From positions 28,593,445 to 28,657,444 of the forward strand of contig OZ018411.1 of assembly GCA_963969595.1 (NCBI GenBank): a DNA stretch of 64,000 bases. The letters are read 5' to 3'. The notes under the pieces are model-generated. The model was given only the letters and a program-made list of their open reading frames with translations, was not told the DNA's origin and ran no database searches. The translations under genes were made by a program, and so were the position numbers. This DNA comes from Neckera pumila (Eukaryota > Streptophyta > Bryopsida > Hypnales > Neckeraceae). Shown one piece after another: positions 9,545-21,001 of the stretch. Numbering within the stretch: the first letter of the stretch is position 1; each line of letters starts with the position of its first letter.

Positions 9545-12500
9545 CTACGAGAATTCAGATTTGGTGGTAACATCACCAGGTGAACAAGAAGCGTTTCGTT
9601 TGATTTCTCGGAGGGGCACTCTCTTCTCGAGATGGGAAGGAGACGACACCCGCAGACTGCCAGCGTACACTGGTCCTGGCTTTTGAGCTCCATTTGCATT
9701 TCCCTTTCTCTGCAGCCCTTTGGATGGAATTGGACTGTTGCCAAGGTTTGAACGAGTCTCTGACATGCTCATGTCACTACTTGGAGTACCTGGTCTCCTG
9801 CTCTTTGGTCTTTGCTTGAACCACTTCTGGGATATCGACTTCTCGCTCTCCGTCTTTGCAGTTTCCTCGACAGTACTAATTGGTTCGGCTTTCGGTGGAG
9901 TTTGAGAATCATCCTCTTCTTGTGCTCCTTCGTATCTGTGTCTGCTGCTGGCTTGCCCACTGGTTGCTGTCGCCTCGCTCAGTTCTCTGTCAGGGCTATG
10001 AACTTGATTTGAACTTGGAGGCCGGTCAGAGCTAGGTTCATCGACTGCACAAACGAGGTATTCATTAAATTGACAATGCACACAATTTTACAGCAGCCAA
10101 AAATGAGACGCAGAAGGGGATCGTTCTTACGAAAAGCTCAGGCAGATGAAGATTTTGGATTTGTACAGTGGTTGAACTGAGTCATTATACAGGAAGTTAG
10201 CTAAGTGGGTTGAAACTCTTACAAATGTCAGTACAGTTTTCGAATGAGGCTGCGTCTCCGGGTGTGTTGTCAACGTCGGACATGGCGGAAGTATGGTGAA
10301 ATCCCAAAGATTTAGAGATATGGCAATGTGAACACGAGTCACAATCGGTGGCGCCTTTGCATGATCCGTTGCTTGTCACGATGGGTTGTAAAACCAGCGT
10401 GTAGCCATGGTTGCTACCAGAGCCCAGCAACCGGCTCTGCTCAAGGGCATGCCGGTTTCGGACTTCTTCAAGCGTTGCTCGGATTTGCACAAGGTCCCTT
10501 TCCAATTCTCGTACTTTCTCTTCAGATTTCTGAGCTGCCACCCGCCACTTCTCCTCCTGAACAAATTAAAGAGAAGAAAGTCTTAAAGCCCTAAGGATCA
10601 AGGATTAGTGGTTTGAAAACGCATGCAGTCCTACTGATGTTGAAATATATATTTCGGATGGGACCGAAGTTCAAATTAGTGAAGTACATTGCAAGAAGTA
10701 CCTAAAATTGGATAAAAGAAAGTCTCCATATGAACTGCTGAAAAATATGAAGCCCAATTAGGACATTTTGGTTCATGAACAATCGATTCAGCTTAGTGAC
10801 AGTGCCATTGCAAGCTACCGTGAGATAGGAAAAGTACAGTACCTCAATCTGCAAGGAAGCAGCTTTGGACTCGGCAAAAATGGCCCGCTTTTCCCAATTT
10901 TCACAACTGTGTTGTAAGGATCCTGTCTTGCCTCGCAGTTGCTTCAGTACTTCCTGGACTTGAGCCCAATCCTCTCCGTCTGACGTGAGCTGAATCAGAA
11001 TCACCGAAGTTCATTCATAAGAAAAATTGAATCTCCATTGATGACTGGAAAATGAAGCCATGAGAACGTACATAACCATCAGCTAACAGAAAAATAATCT
11101 ACAAACGTGAATACATGTCCGCATAGAGCTACTTACTAATGTTTTACGAGCGCACAGATGTAGGCTCTAGCTATAATGCACCTTCGGTAGATTGATTAAG
11201 ACTGACTCAAAAAACAAATTTCCTAGCTCTTCAACATCACGTTGTGAAGCCTCCAGTTGTAATGCCACTAGCTACAATTAGAAAACATCCAGCAGCCTTT
11301 CCAGTATTTTGAACTCTAGCAAAACGTTTGTGATCTGAAAGCGCTGCAATCCCAAATCTGAAAGCATGAACTTACGAAACCTGACATGTACTTACCACCT
11401 GGGTCGTTGATGACGTGCTGCTGAGACGCGTCTTGGAGACGCTCGAGTCTCCACTTCGGATTTGAGACTGAAGTCGGAGGGTCTCGATCCTGCTTTGGAA
11501 GTTCTTCGCTTGGTCTTCGAGATCGCGCTGCACGTTCCCCGTATGAAGGCGCTGAATTCGTTGCTGGAGACCAGGGGTGTATTCTTCTTGGTGACTTCGG
11601 CCAGGTGTACACGGAGCAGATACTGTTCCCCTCTTCGCTGTCTGAAATCGAACGATTTCGAGTCAGAGTACGTCACGGCCTATGGCGTTTCTTCTATAAC
11701 ATAACCGGGTTAGTTTTATCCAGTTCTACCAATCAGTCAAAAAAATGTAGTGAATGTGAATCGATGACACTAACAGCTCTAAATTGAGACTGTTCCCGAC
11801 AGCATTTCACGAGCTACAGCGTCAGTCAGAGCTTTTTCTCAAGCATATATTGCTGGGTTATCGTCATCCGATAATACGAGTCAGCCAAACAAATGCAAAA
11901 AAATTTAATTAACGACCCTTGCAGCAAGGTTTACTCTCGGACACTTTTAGCAGGGCCTGCTCTAAAACGAAATTACACACATGCCGCACACCCATTGCCA
12001 GCAGCACACTTGTCACACATTCAAACTATCACATCGGTATTGTTTCGAGACCTCAGAAAAGGTCTCAGGATGTACAAGAAGTCAGCATTTCCCAGACAAT
12101 AGCATTAGAGTCTCTTCTTCACCATCACCGAGTATCAATCTTTAGCATCGAAAAGTACGAATCAATCAAATAAATGCAAAGAAAGGTATTTGATGACGCT
12201 AATAGCAGGGTTTAAGGCAACTGAGGGGATTCAATTGGGAAGAGAACATAAGTAACGATTGGAACCTCCAGTATGGTCTGCACGGATGACCGAAGACAAT
12301 GCGCCATCTCAGCCGCTTGCGCCAAATCCGCATTCTGTTGCCGCAACCGTTGATCCGCAAGCTCCTTCTCCATTTGCAACACCTTGCATTTGGCCTTAAG
12401 AACCGCAGGCCACTCCACGTCCGCCCTCTTCTCCTCCTCTCCACCATTCTTTTCCAACACCTCTTGTTTCAAACCTCTTCGACGAGAACTCACCTGCGAC

Positions 12501-13036
12501 CCCCGGAGGTTCAACTCCATACCCGATGAAACCGATTCATGGTCACTTCTGCAGTGACGTCGCAGCGCATCTTCACCAAGATTTTCGCATTCCAAAGCGC
12601 TACTACTGCTCGAATCACAAGTGGTAGCAGTACTGTCACGAGCTTGCGCAGAGCGCCAGGAATGATTACCAGGGAAGAGGTTCTGTCGGCGCACAGTCTC
12701 CCAATACAAGCTGTCCTGCTCGAACATCCACCCGCACTTCCACTTCACGCCACGGCGCACGCCGCGCACGCTGCAGCTCTCCTCCTCGGAGACTTGCATC
12801 AAACCGGATTTGTGCTCTTGCTGGTTTGCTGGTTTACCGTTTTGCTGCGATTTCACGAAGCGACCCATTTCACGATCGAGCTTCTGGAACGTAGTGAGGC
12901 GTCCGTTGGATTTACGCATCACGTCCTCCGAGAGGCAGCGGCGGCGACGACTGTGAGGTCGGGGAGGCTTGCGACTGGAGCCGCGACGGTACTCCCCGGA
13001 AGCCTCCTGCGACCCATCTTTTGCTGTCATCCCCAT
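9545..13036 (-). CDS. Five-exon plant coiled-coil protein, function unknown
   Basis: Five exons read leftward: 13036-12266, 11641-11396, 10989-10843, 10556-10223 and 10044-9545 (stop TAG). Introns are 624, 406, 286 and 178 bp, all GT-AG, with matching phases (0, 0, 0 and 1). The predicted protein is about 665 residues. The N-terminal third is basic and serine/arginine-rich, with LTTFQKLDREMGRFVKSQQN. Heptad coiled coils follow at the end of exon 1 (LKAKCKVLQMEKELADQRLR), in exon 2 (LQQRIQRLHTGNVQRDLEDQ), exon 3 (DWAQVQEVLKQLRG...) and early exon 4 (EEKVRELERDLVQIRATLEE). The C-terminal part is polar and low complexity (KQRPKSRRPGTPSSD). No catalytic or membrane motif is visible, suggesting a cytoskeletal, scaffold or trafficking role. 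This is an inference from coiled coils only. The ATG at 13036 is the first in frame; an upstream exon is possible, because coding-like sequence lies just beyond it. Confidence 0.75.
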
Positions 13037-13093
13037 TGCAAAATCGCATTCCCTGATTTTACTTCCCAAACATATTCAATGGAAAACTTCTGC

Positions 13094-13320
13094 AACGTCG
13101 CAGCTGCAGCTTTCAATGCATCTCCCTCGATCAGCGCCTGGAACCCCAAACAGAGAGTGCCACCATTGTCTGCTCCACCATAGCCATAACCAGGGATGGA
13201 CAACGTACTCTCGCAATGTTGCTGCTGCAGCTTTCAATTCATCTCCCTCTATCAGCTCCTGGAACTCCAGACGACAAAGACGGTTGCCACTAGTTGCGCC
13301 GCCATAGCCAAACCTGCTTG
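13094..13320 (-). repeat. Tandem duplication of a coding-like 121-bp segment
   Basis: GCTGCAGCTTTCAAT recurs at 13103 and 13224 within a longer matching block. On the minus strand both units can be read as near-identical peptides, FQALIEGDALKAAAATL and FQELIEGDELKAAAATL, with synonymous as well as conservative differences. The downstream unit continues in frame to about 13028, overlapping the start of the coiled-coil gene in another frame. It may be a duplicated 5' exon or a fragment of another gene. Confidence 0.55.
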
Positions 13321-15154
13321 TTTGTTAGCTACTTCCCATCAGGTTGAAATTCAAAACGGTTGCAAACACTGACGATCAAAGCTAATACTTTTGCAAATAC
13401 TATCTCAAGCTTTGATTGCCGAGCTTGGGAGATCGATTGATGTTCCCCTCGAGTCTGCAATAACGCCTAAATCACCAACATATTTATCGCCCAACCCATG
13501 GAGAACTGATGATTCCGCCATAGCCAGGGAGTTTGAACAACTGATCATTCTTTCCCAACGTATTGAAATTCAAATTTGCGATCGAGCAGGGGTGCAGATA
13601 CGTACGTTCGATCATTCAGGTCAAGAATTCATGTCCATGTCACGTTTCAAGAGGTTAGAACGAACTGTAACATGACATGTGTCAGTTTAGGGGAGACCAT
13701 TCGGTTACGTCGAATCTGAAGCGTAGACTGGGAGCGATTTGAAATTGGCACGCTGCAAGCGTCAGCTCTGGAACCGCTGGGAGCCTGGGACGTACGATGG
13801 CTGACGGACAAGCCGAGGAGTGAATTGAATGCGAGTATGCGACAACTTAACGATCCATTTACTATATCTGTCTTCAATCTGAATGACAACTTATCTGACA
13901 TGCATACATTTATATGCATGACCCTGCATGCGCTGCTCCTGCAGGACGTCGATCAATGGTTCAAAAATTTTGCTTAAAATTTCTATTAGCCAAATTTATA
14001 CTTGAATGTGGTTTTCCAAAAGCCAGATACAAACACTGAATTCTTTGGCAATGAATTCCGTTTCATTTGTTTCAAAAATAAAACAAAAAAACACACATTG
14101 AACTCTTATGTACTGTACACACATGTGCAGATGGAGTGGTGTCCTTGATGAACAGTCTGTAGCTCACACAGAAGTGTGTAGTTTGCATTGTTGATCTCTA
14201 TTCGCTTAATTAAGATTTCTAATCAGAGAACCATAAATTAAAAGGCAAATTTTAATTGTTGGTTCAGTTAGTCTTTTATCTTTCTGAGCTCATTTTCGAA
14301 ACTCCAAATGAAAAGCACTACATCGAGTCAAGGAATCCATGATGACCAGGGTAGACAAAGAAATCGGGAATCGGATGGGCAGAATCGAAAACTTTTGTAA
14401 TTTTTTTTCTAAACACTAATTTCTCATTTCTAACACTTTCAGACATGGTCAACTATAGTCTGGGGCAACCTAATTTCACTATTTTGTGTAGTTAACTTAA
14501 GTTTTTCAATTTACCAATTTGGCGCCGTTACTGTGCCAAAAAATTTCGGCATACATTTACCCAAAGTTCTAAACGCTGGAACTCACAAGTCCTGATTTAT
14601 ACCTTAAGCAGAGCATCCTGAAAAGTGCCAAAGTACGTACTGTAGTGGAAGTGTGGAACACCTTTCTATTCAATGAAATTGACCTAAGTACTTCTGTACA
14701 TTAATTCCCGCAAGGTCTTGCCTACGTGCGTTACGCAGTAGAACGCCGGGAGTCGTCGAGCATATTCGGTAGATTCAGAGTCCCTGTCTTTCTGTCTTCA
14801 ATTCGCCGGCGGCTTCGATCAGTTAAATCGATCCGCCGCTTGGATTGCTGCAACGCTAAGCTTAACTTAACTTAGCTGCATGCTGCCATAGCCACCCCGC
14901 AGCCCTTTGAATTTCTGGGTCAGTGTTGGTTTGCACTGTTAGTTGTGTCTGGCATAGCATGTGGGCAACGACCGCCACCATGGCCGGCACCGCCAGCACC
15001 TTGCTCCACGCTCAGTCTTACAGATCGCTTTGAAATTTGAAAACCTAAGATACGTCCCTAGGTCACTGACTGCCATAGCTAGAGTGTTGCCATTCCGTCA
15101 GCTTGCTTGCTGCAGGATCATGATGAGCCGAGGTCATTCCTAAAGGGAGGGAGG
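13321..15154. other. Intergenic, mostly featureless
   Basis: No supported gene. It holds a lone MITE end at 14463-14490. At 14980-15033 a 17-codon frame has an exceptionally good start context (CCGCCACCATGG) and begins MAGTASTLLHAQ, possibly the first exon of a lost gene. The stretch 14700-15100 is distinctly GC-richer than its surroundings. Confidence 0.3.
14463..14490. mobile_element. Truncated end of the CACAAAATAGTG MITE family
   Basis: GGCAACCTAATTTCACTATT followed by TTGTGTA matches the right terminus of copies at 7803 and 45363. No partner terminus is seen upstream. Confidence 0.6.
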
Positions 15155-15598
15155 TAAGGTAAACCAGCCCATTGTGGTCAAAATTAGGAGTCTACCCTCA
15201 TGTCGTTGCTGAAAATTTTCAAACGTTTTTCCACACAAAGACAAGTGTGAGAGACAGTGAGGACATTTGAAATTACATTTTTTGGACCAAGTATGAATTA
15301 GTTATGAATTTCTGAAGTGATCTGTCCAAAAGAGTCAGTAGACTACCCCATAACCAACAAAAAGTGTATCCAAGATGCTCTTCTTAATCACCTAAAGTGG
15401 TCACAATAATTTCTAATGTAGAAGGCCAGAAAAGTCATTTCCTACAATGATTTGCACTGAAAAAGCAGGTGTTCCTAATGAGGTCACTAATCACTCCATT
15501 GGTGTCAGGTTAGACATTGATTGTGGCCAAAAAAACTGTCATGGGATCATTAGGTGTCCACTATGGGTCATCTAACCACAATGGGCTCGTCTACCTTA
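15155..15598 (+). mobile_element. TIR element with TAAGGTAnACCAGCCCATTG ends, complete copy
   Basis: The left terminus TAAGGTAAACCAGCCCATTG and right terminus CAATGGGCTCGTCTACCTTA are inverted repeats. 444 bp, no coding capacity. The right half is the reverse complement of 63804-64000 at the window edge (shared GTCACTAATCACTCCATTGG and CCTACAATGATTT... blocks). The TAAGGT...CC start resembles the family at 3892 and 57903, so they may be related. Confidence 0.75.
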
Positions 15599-15683
15599 GT
15601 TACCTTTAATTTTACCAGCTAATTTGCAATTCGGAAGAGGTCGACTTCTTGAATTTTTTTTAGTAAATTTTCCTTGTAAAACA

Positions 15684-15930
15684 AATGAAATTGGCATCTA
15701 ATCCAAGTCGTTTCATATTTTTTGGATTTGCATGGAATTCGTTATGAATTTTGAAGTGAGAATCACCAAGGGTTCTAAACCGGCATCCAGTGCTTGATAT
15801 GTTTACTATTGGTACATTGGTGAATACAATTGGTACATTGAAGAAAGTAATATGTACGTGCCTTGGCACTAGAGAATGCTTTTAGAGCTTGAATCGTTTT
15901 TATTAGGACCTCCTACCTTAGTACATTTCC
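15684..15930. repeat. Dispersed repeat J, copy 1
   Basis: Diverged match to 25150-25463, in the same orientation. Shared blocks include TGGCATCTAA...CAAGT, ATACAATTGGTACATTGAA, and the ending TTAGAGCTTGA...AGGACCTCCTACCTTA. Family unknown; probably an old non-coding transposon. Confidence 0.55.
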
Positions 15931-16398
15931 CCCCTTGGTGTAGAATGTGTGTTTTAGGATACAAAGATGTCTTTGAAGGAATGTAAGAAAGCTCAGATTG
16001 GCAAGATTTTTTAGTGATCAAAGAGAGTGCCAATTGCATAAATTTGGGATTTTTTAGGATGCTGTGTTATGATTTCCATTAAAAAAAATGTTGAAAATAT
16101 TGTGTTTGTAGAACTAGTAGACATGGTGTGATTTGATACATGTCCATGATATTGCCCCTTTGTAATAAGGATATGTCCAAGTTCAAGTTGAGCCGGATCA
16201 AATGATACATGGCACTTTCAATTTGAATCATTCATTATTCTTCCAGGCCTCCTTCATGTTTGAGAAGCTTTGAAGGAGTCACGTATTCTACTTGTACGGT
16301 ATCATAATTGAGCATATTAAGGTTTGAATCATAACATATGACATTGAAAAAGAATTTCTTTAATTTTTGAATTATCAATCTAATGGTGTATGATGTAT

Positions 16399-16788
16399 TA
16401 TTTTTATATATTTATTGTACTCTAGGAATCACGTTTAATATTATATTAAATACAATTTGCAACAAATGTACATTTTTGAAGCTAAGCTTAAAAAAACGGG
16501 TTCTATGCACTATTCAATGAGATGATGTACCATTTTTGTATATTTATTGTACTCCAAGAATCATGTTTAATATTATAGATACAATTTGCAACAAAACTAT
16601 ATTTTTGAAGCTAAGCTTAAAAAACGGGTTCTATGCACTATTCAATGAAATGATGGACCATTTTTGTATATTTATTGTACTCCAAGAATCATGTTTAATA
16701 TTATATATACAATTTGCAACACACCTATATTTTTGAAGTTAAGCTTAAAAAAATCCAAGTACTATGCACTATTCAATGAATTATGGAC
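16399..16788. repeat. Tandem repeat, three units of about 128-133 bp
   Basis: Units begin near 16399, 16532 and 16660, each with ATTTTTnTATATTTATTGTA and ending GCACTATTCAATGA. The second and third are most alike. The repeated 66-70 codon frames across the units are by-products of the repetition. Confidence 0.85.
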
Positions 16789-17390
16789 TAAACATCCAGA
16801 GATCTTGGAATCCAATGTTTTGGATTATCTCCTTGATGACCATTTTTTTTCTCCCAATGACCATTATGAATTGTAGAATTTCAAAAGTCCAAAAGTAATT
16901 AAATGTGGCATATACCAATAGTAAATATTTTGATGTTGAAGGTATTCGGTCAAATTGTAGACCAAGATTCACTTTTATATAAAGTATTTGAATATAATCT
17001 ATCATCTATGATAATCTAATATGATGCAATAGGAGACAATATGCTAAATTACTATTGTAAGCTATAAATATTAATATGTCAACTCATTTTGAAATCAATT
17101 GTATAATACATGATAGTTAGCTATGGTATTTCTACCAGTCATTAGTTGACTACGGCTGCTAATAAAATAGATTAAACTAAAGGTCATTGAAAAGTGCAAT
17201 ATGGATACAAACTCCAAAAGAAATTTAGCAAGTTTTGCTAACTAATACTAGGCATGGTTGTCCAATTGGACATGTTCTTGTTCATTACATATCCCATTGG
17301 ATACATAGCCAATGTCTAAAATGTTGGTTTCAAGTAGATGTGATGAATAGTAACATGTCCAATGTAACAACCCTGATGCCAGAACTATAT
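16789..17390. other. Intergenic, no gene seen
   Basis: AT-rich. No coding, RNA gene or repeat partner recognised. Confidence 0.3.
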
Positions 17391-18496
17391 TTAATCCCTA
17401 AAGGACCAATTGTCCGTTCAACGAACAAGTGGGATATTGGGCATAAAGGCGGCAATCTTTCTATTTTTGACAACCATTCGGAGCCTTGATACAACCATTT
17501 CTAATGACAGGCTATCGTCGACACCTACTTCGGTAAAGAAGACCTCGCACATTTGAGTCACGTAGTCTTCGACCCTTGGTATTGTGATGTTCTTGCCTTC
17601 TGCGGAACTGCTACCAGGAACGAGAGGTACCTACGGGCTGAATTTTTGTCATGATTTTTTGAAATTTTTTATGAAGATAGAAAAACTAATAAGCTTTGTG
17701 GGAAAATAATTTCTTTTTCAATTGGTGCCCCGGAAAAAAAGTTATGCCCCCAAAAGCTCAAAACAGGGGAGAGCGGGCAGCAAAAAAGATTTTGCAAAAA
17801 CTATTTTTTTTTTTTGAATTTTTTTTTCCCATAGATTATATTTTTGTCTATCTAGAAAGCTTTTATTCATTCCATTTGGATTTGTTATGAGAAAGTTATA
17901 GACAATCTTATTTTCCAGGCACTTAGAGCATCTTCCTAAAAAAATAACTTTTAGGATCCATTTATAATTGCAATTTTTACAATTTTTCAAAAAAAGAAGT
18001 TCTACATAGTCTAGTTTTTTTGCCATAACAATCTCACCATTGGAATTAGTGTGTTTTAATTCCATATGAAAGATATTAATATTTTAGATTTTCCTTCTAT
18101 CTCGTACATACTTCTACTTAACAATTCTTTAAAGATAAAAATTAAGTTTTTGAATTTTTTTTTGTTAGACTCTCAACTCAATTCTTCACTATAAAGACTT
18201 AAAGCTCAAAACTCTATAGTGCAAAAAAGTAAAATTAAAAATGTTCAAATTCAAAAAATCTAGTCCCACAATGTGATGAAAAACTTTTTTTTTTCACTTT
18301 AAATGCAAATATCTTGCAATCCATGTGGTCAATAATTCTGAAATTCTTTCCACACATTGTTATACTTGTTAGGTATAAGGTCCTATGGTCAGATGTAAGA
18401 AGAAAACAATTTTCAAAATTTTTTTACTCTTTGCTATAGAAATGGCAATTTTGAGTGTTTTTTAGCAAAGGAAGGCCTTGGTCCTTTAGGGGTTAA
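17391..18496 (-). mobile_element. TTAA-flanked piggyBac-like MITE, copy 2, carrying an inserted coding-like segment
   Basis: Flanked by TTAA at 17391-17394 and 18493-18496, with termini TTAATCCCTAAAGGACCAAT and GGTCCTTTAGGGGTTAA. It is collinear with copy 6 (33880-34812) in the same orientation and with copy 4 (22137-23069) in reverse, except for an extra 182 bp at 17443-17624 between GGGC and AGGTACCTACGGGCTG. The rest is AT-rich and non-coding, including the shared block TCTCAACTCAATTCTTCACT. Confidence 0.8.
17443..17624 (-). pseudogene. Coding-like segment captured inside a MITE
   Basis: This 182-bp insert is absent from the other copies of the element. On the minus strand one frame is open throughout (about 60 codons), with PGSSSAEGKNITIPRVEDYV, TQMCEVFFTEVGVDDSLSLE and MVVSRLRMVVKNRKIAAF, and then reads into the element to a TGA near its end. 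Composition is closer to coding DNA than the AT-rich host. I do not recognise the source gene. No splice sites are needed to read it, so it looks like part of one exon. Confidence 0.55.
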
Positions 18497-19988
18497 TATA
18501 GTGGATTTTAAATAAGGTACAAACGTTGTCTATTCAAAAAGTGTCTACAGTTCTAACTAGTTTCCAATATGTAATTTATTTTGTCACCAAAAGTGAACAC
18601 AAAGTGCAATAATTGTCGTACAAATAAAACAAATCTATTAAACAAGACAAACAAGGGACTTGTAGGGTGTTAAAAAACTGATTTCATATTCTAAAGTTGA
18701 GAAATAAATAGTAGATTTAGAGGGATATGAAGCAACACAATGTACATACTTGCTTTCGGAAGAGAATTAATCAATGCTAACAATTTACAACAGGAGTTGT
18801 GAATTCTTAGTTTTTGATGTTGACAAGCACAAAATCTGAAACATACAACTTACATTGGAACTTCTTTGGAAAAACAATCTTGTAGCATTTTTTTGTGATT
18901 GTAAAGACTATAAAATGCTCGCCTTGTTGTGCATCTAGAGTTTGCTATGTCCACCCATAGTCATTGGTTTCCTCCAAGAGCCAAATCATGTGCATCTAGA
19001 GTTTATCATGTCCATCCATTATCATTGCTTTCTTCCACGAGCCAAGTCATGGGATCCCTCTTTGTGAAATCATTGGTAGAGGTGATTTGATAACCTATTA
19101 AGTAGTCAGAGTGTTGAAATTCCATCTCAGAAGCCTATATATTATCCACCAACCAAAGGCATTCTTTAGGTCCAACCACTTGGTACACTAATGATGATAT
19201 TTAGTGTTATCCACACTACTTGCTTTCAAAATGCCATAAATTATTACTCTTAATGAGAATTTTTACCAACTACATTCATTGAGAACTGCAACTTTGGAAC
19301 ATATCAATACCTATGCTCTTGGTAAAAAATTTCATGAAGAATAATAAGTTATAAAATTTCAAAAACAATTAGTGTAGGTAACATCTTTGCCATCTTTAGT
19401 GCAGTTTTTAAACCATCAAATGTAGTCGAGAAAAACTTCAAATAGAATTTTTTCTCCACTAACACATGTAGTTCCATCATTTAGCCTTCCCCATTGGCAA
19501 AACATTCTTTGGTTTGCATTCAATTCCTATGTTATTTGAATTTTTGGTTCAAATCTTCCAATTGCTTGATTGCAATTAGAAGAGCTAATGCCACTTTGAT
19601 AGGTCTTCCTCTAAGTTGAATCAATATACATCTATTTTCTTGTACATCCGTCTATAAACCCAAAATTTGTAGTAAAAATTATAAGCAGTCGTCTGTCAAC
19701 CAATTTTTTGTTTAAAAGAATTCATGTTGCATCTTGTACAGTTGCAATTGTAGTTTTTGCAACATTTTAATCGAAAGCCTTGTCACTCTCTTTGGTTTTG
19801 TTGATTTTATAAGCTAAAGAAGGACCAATATTATTTCTATGACAATATCATCTATACCAGTCTCAATTGGGATTATTTTAATAGAAGATGAATTGTTTCC
19901 AACTTCTTGTAACATTCACCATTGTTGTGATCTACTTTGCCATCCAGATAATGGCAATAGAGAAGTTGAAACTGCTTTGGCTATGTAC
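18497..19988. other. AT-rich intergenic sequence
   Basis: Apart from the two-unit repeat at 18929-19050, nothing was recognised. Short stretches look like heavily decayed coding DNA but cannot be assigned. Confidence 0.3.
18929..19050. repeat. 61-bp direct tandem repeat, two units
   Basis: Units at 18929 and 18990 begin GTGCATCTAGAGTTT and end GAGCCAA(A/G)TCAT, with about ten differences. Confidence 0.8.
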
Positions 19989-20252
19989 CATTAGGAAAGT
20001 GCGAGGCCTCAAAGAGTCTGCCAATGTTTGATTTTCGGCTCCCCCACGGTGCAATTACAGAAAGAAGAAAAATAAAGTTATATATATATATAAATTTTTT
20101 TATTTTTTATTTTTATTTTTATTTTCTTTAAAAAAATTTGAAAAATATATTAAAAAAATAAACAAACTGATATGGTGCTGACGTGGCAATAATAGTGCCA
20201 CATTAGCATCCACAATGATCTAGTACCACTCTTTCTTGCACAGACCCTAATG
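19989..20252. mobile_element. MITE with CATTAGG...CCTAATG ends, copy C3
   Basis: Termini CATTAGGAAAGTGCGAGGCC and the weaker complement ending CAGACCCTAATG. The interior holds the diagnostic block GCTGACGTGGCA...TGCCACATTAGCATCCA, which is the complement of that in the copy at 58579-58884. It also contains A/T homopolymer-rich arms and a short (TA)n. Confidence 0.65.
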
Positions 20253-21001
20253 AAAAGCTTTAAGAAAATAGATACATTGATGTTTGAATTATTAAAAAAA
20301 TAATAAGAACATTCAAAATATCATATCAAAATTTTTTCATTCTTAAATATTTTGTAGAGATAAGATTCTCCAAAAAGTATAATAGAAAAATCTTTTCAAA
20401 TTTCTAAAAATTTGTACGCAAGGGAACTTTCTTTGCACCCATGTAGAAGATTTTAAATTTGCTATTTAATTTTTTTATATAGTATGTATATACCTATTGT
20501 AGAAATATATTTTTAAAACCTCACATTGGTGATGATAATTTTGGGTTTTCAAAAGTCTCTTAAACAGTGCTAAAGTTTAAAATGTGACAAATTAAAAAAA
20601 AACTCTTTTATTATAGTAAATAGTTTTCAAAAAATCTTCAAAAATAATCTCTACAATTTTTTTTGGTGAAAATGGCAATATTCCACAAACTTGACACTTT
20701 TAAGTTTTGATTGTGTGGTATAAAATGTACATCAAACCCTGTGGTTTGAAATCTATACCAATTCTAGATAATAAATGGAAAAATGGCATATAGAATCTTC
20801 CATTTTTAACAAAATATTTGTTTACAACAAAGAAGTGTTGTATATTCTTATTTCAAATTTGATGTCCAAGGGCTCCATACTTCAAAGTTATGGTAGAGGC
20901 TATAATAAATGCGCAATGTGTGAAGACCAAATAGCATTGGTGTTCTTTGGAATCCCCTTCTATTAGTATGTCTGACGCTAATTGATGAAAGTATTACTCT
21001 T
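20253..21001. other. AT-rich intergenic sequence
   Basis: No gene or repeat partner was recognised. A short 63-codon frame at 20775-20966 has no recognisable features. Confidence 0.3.

Noticed and set aside
11316..11676. Two alternative open minus-strand frames over exon 2 of the coiled-coil gene
   Set aside because: All three frames are nearly open here. Only the third gives a coiled coil, matches the splice phases on both sides and avoids stops.
12539..13183. 214-codon plus-strand frame
   Set aside because: Antisense shadow of exon 1 of the coiled-coil gene, whose splice phases are consistent on the minus strand.
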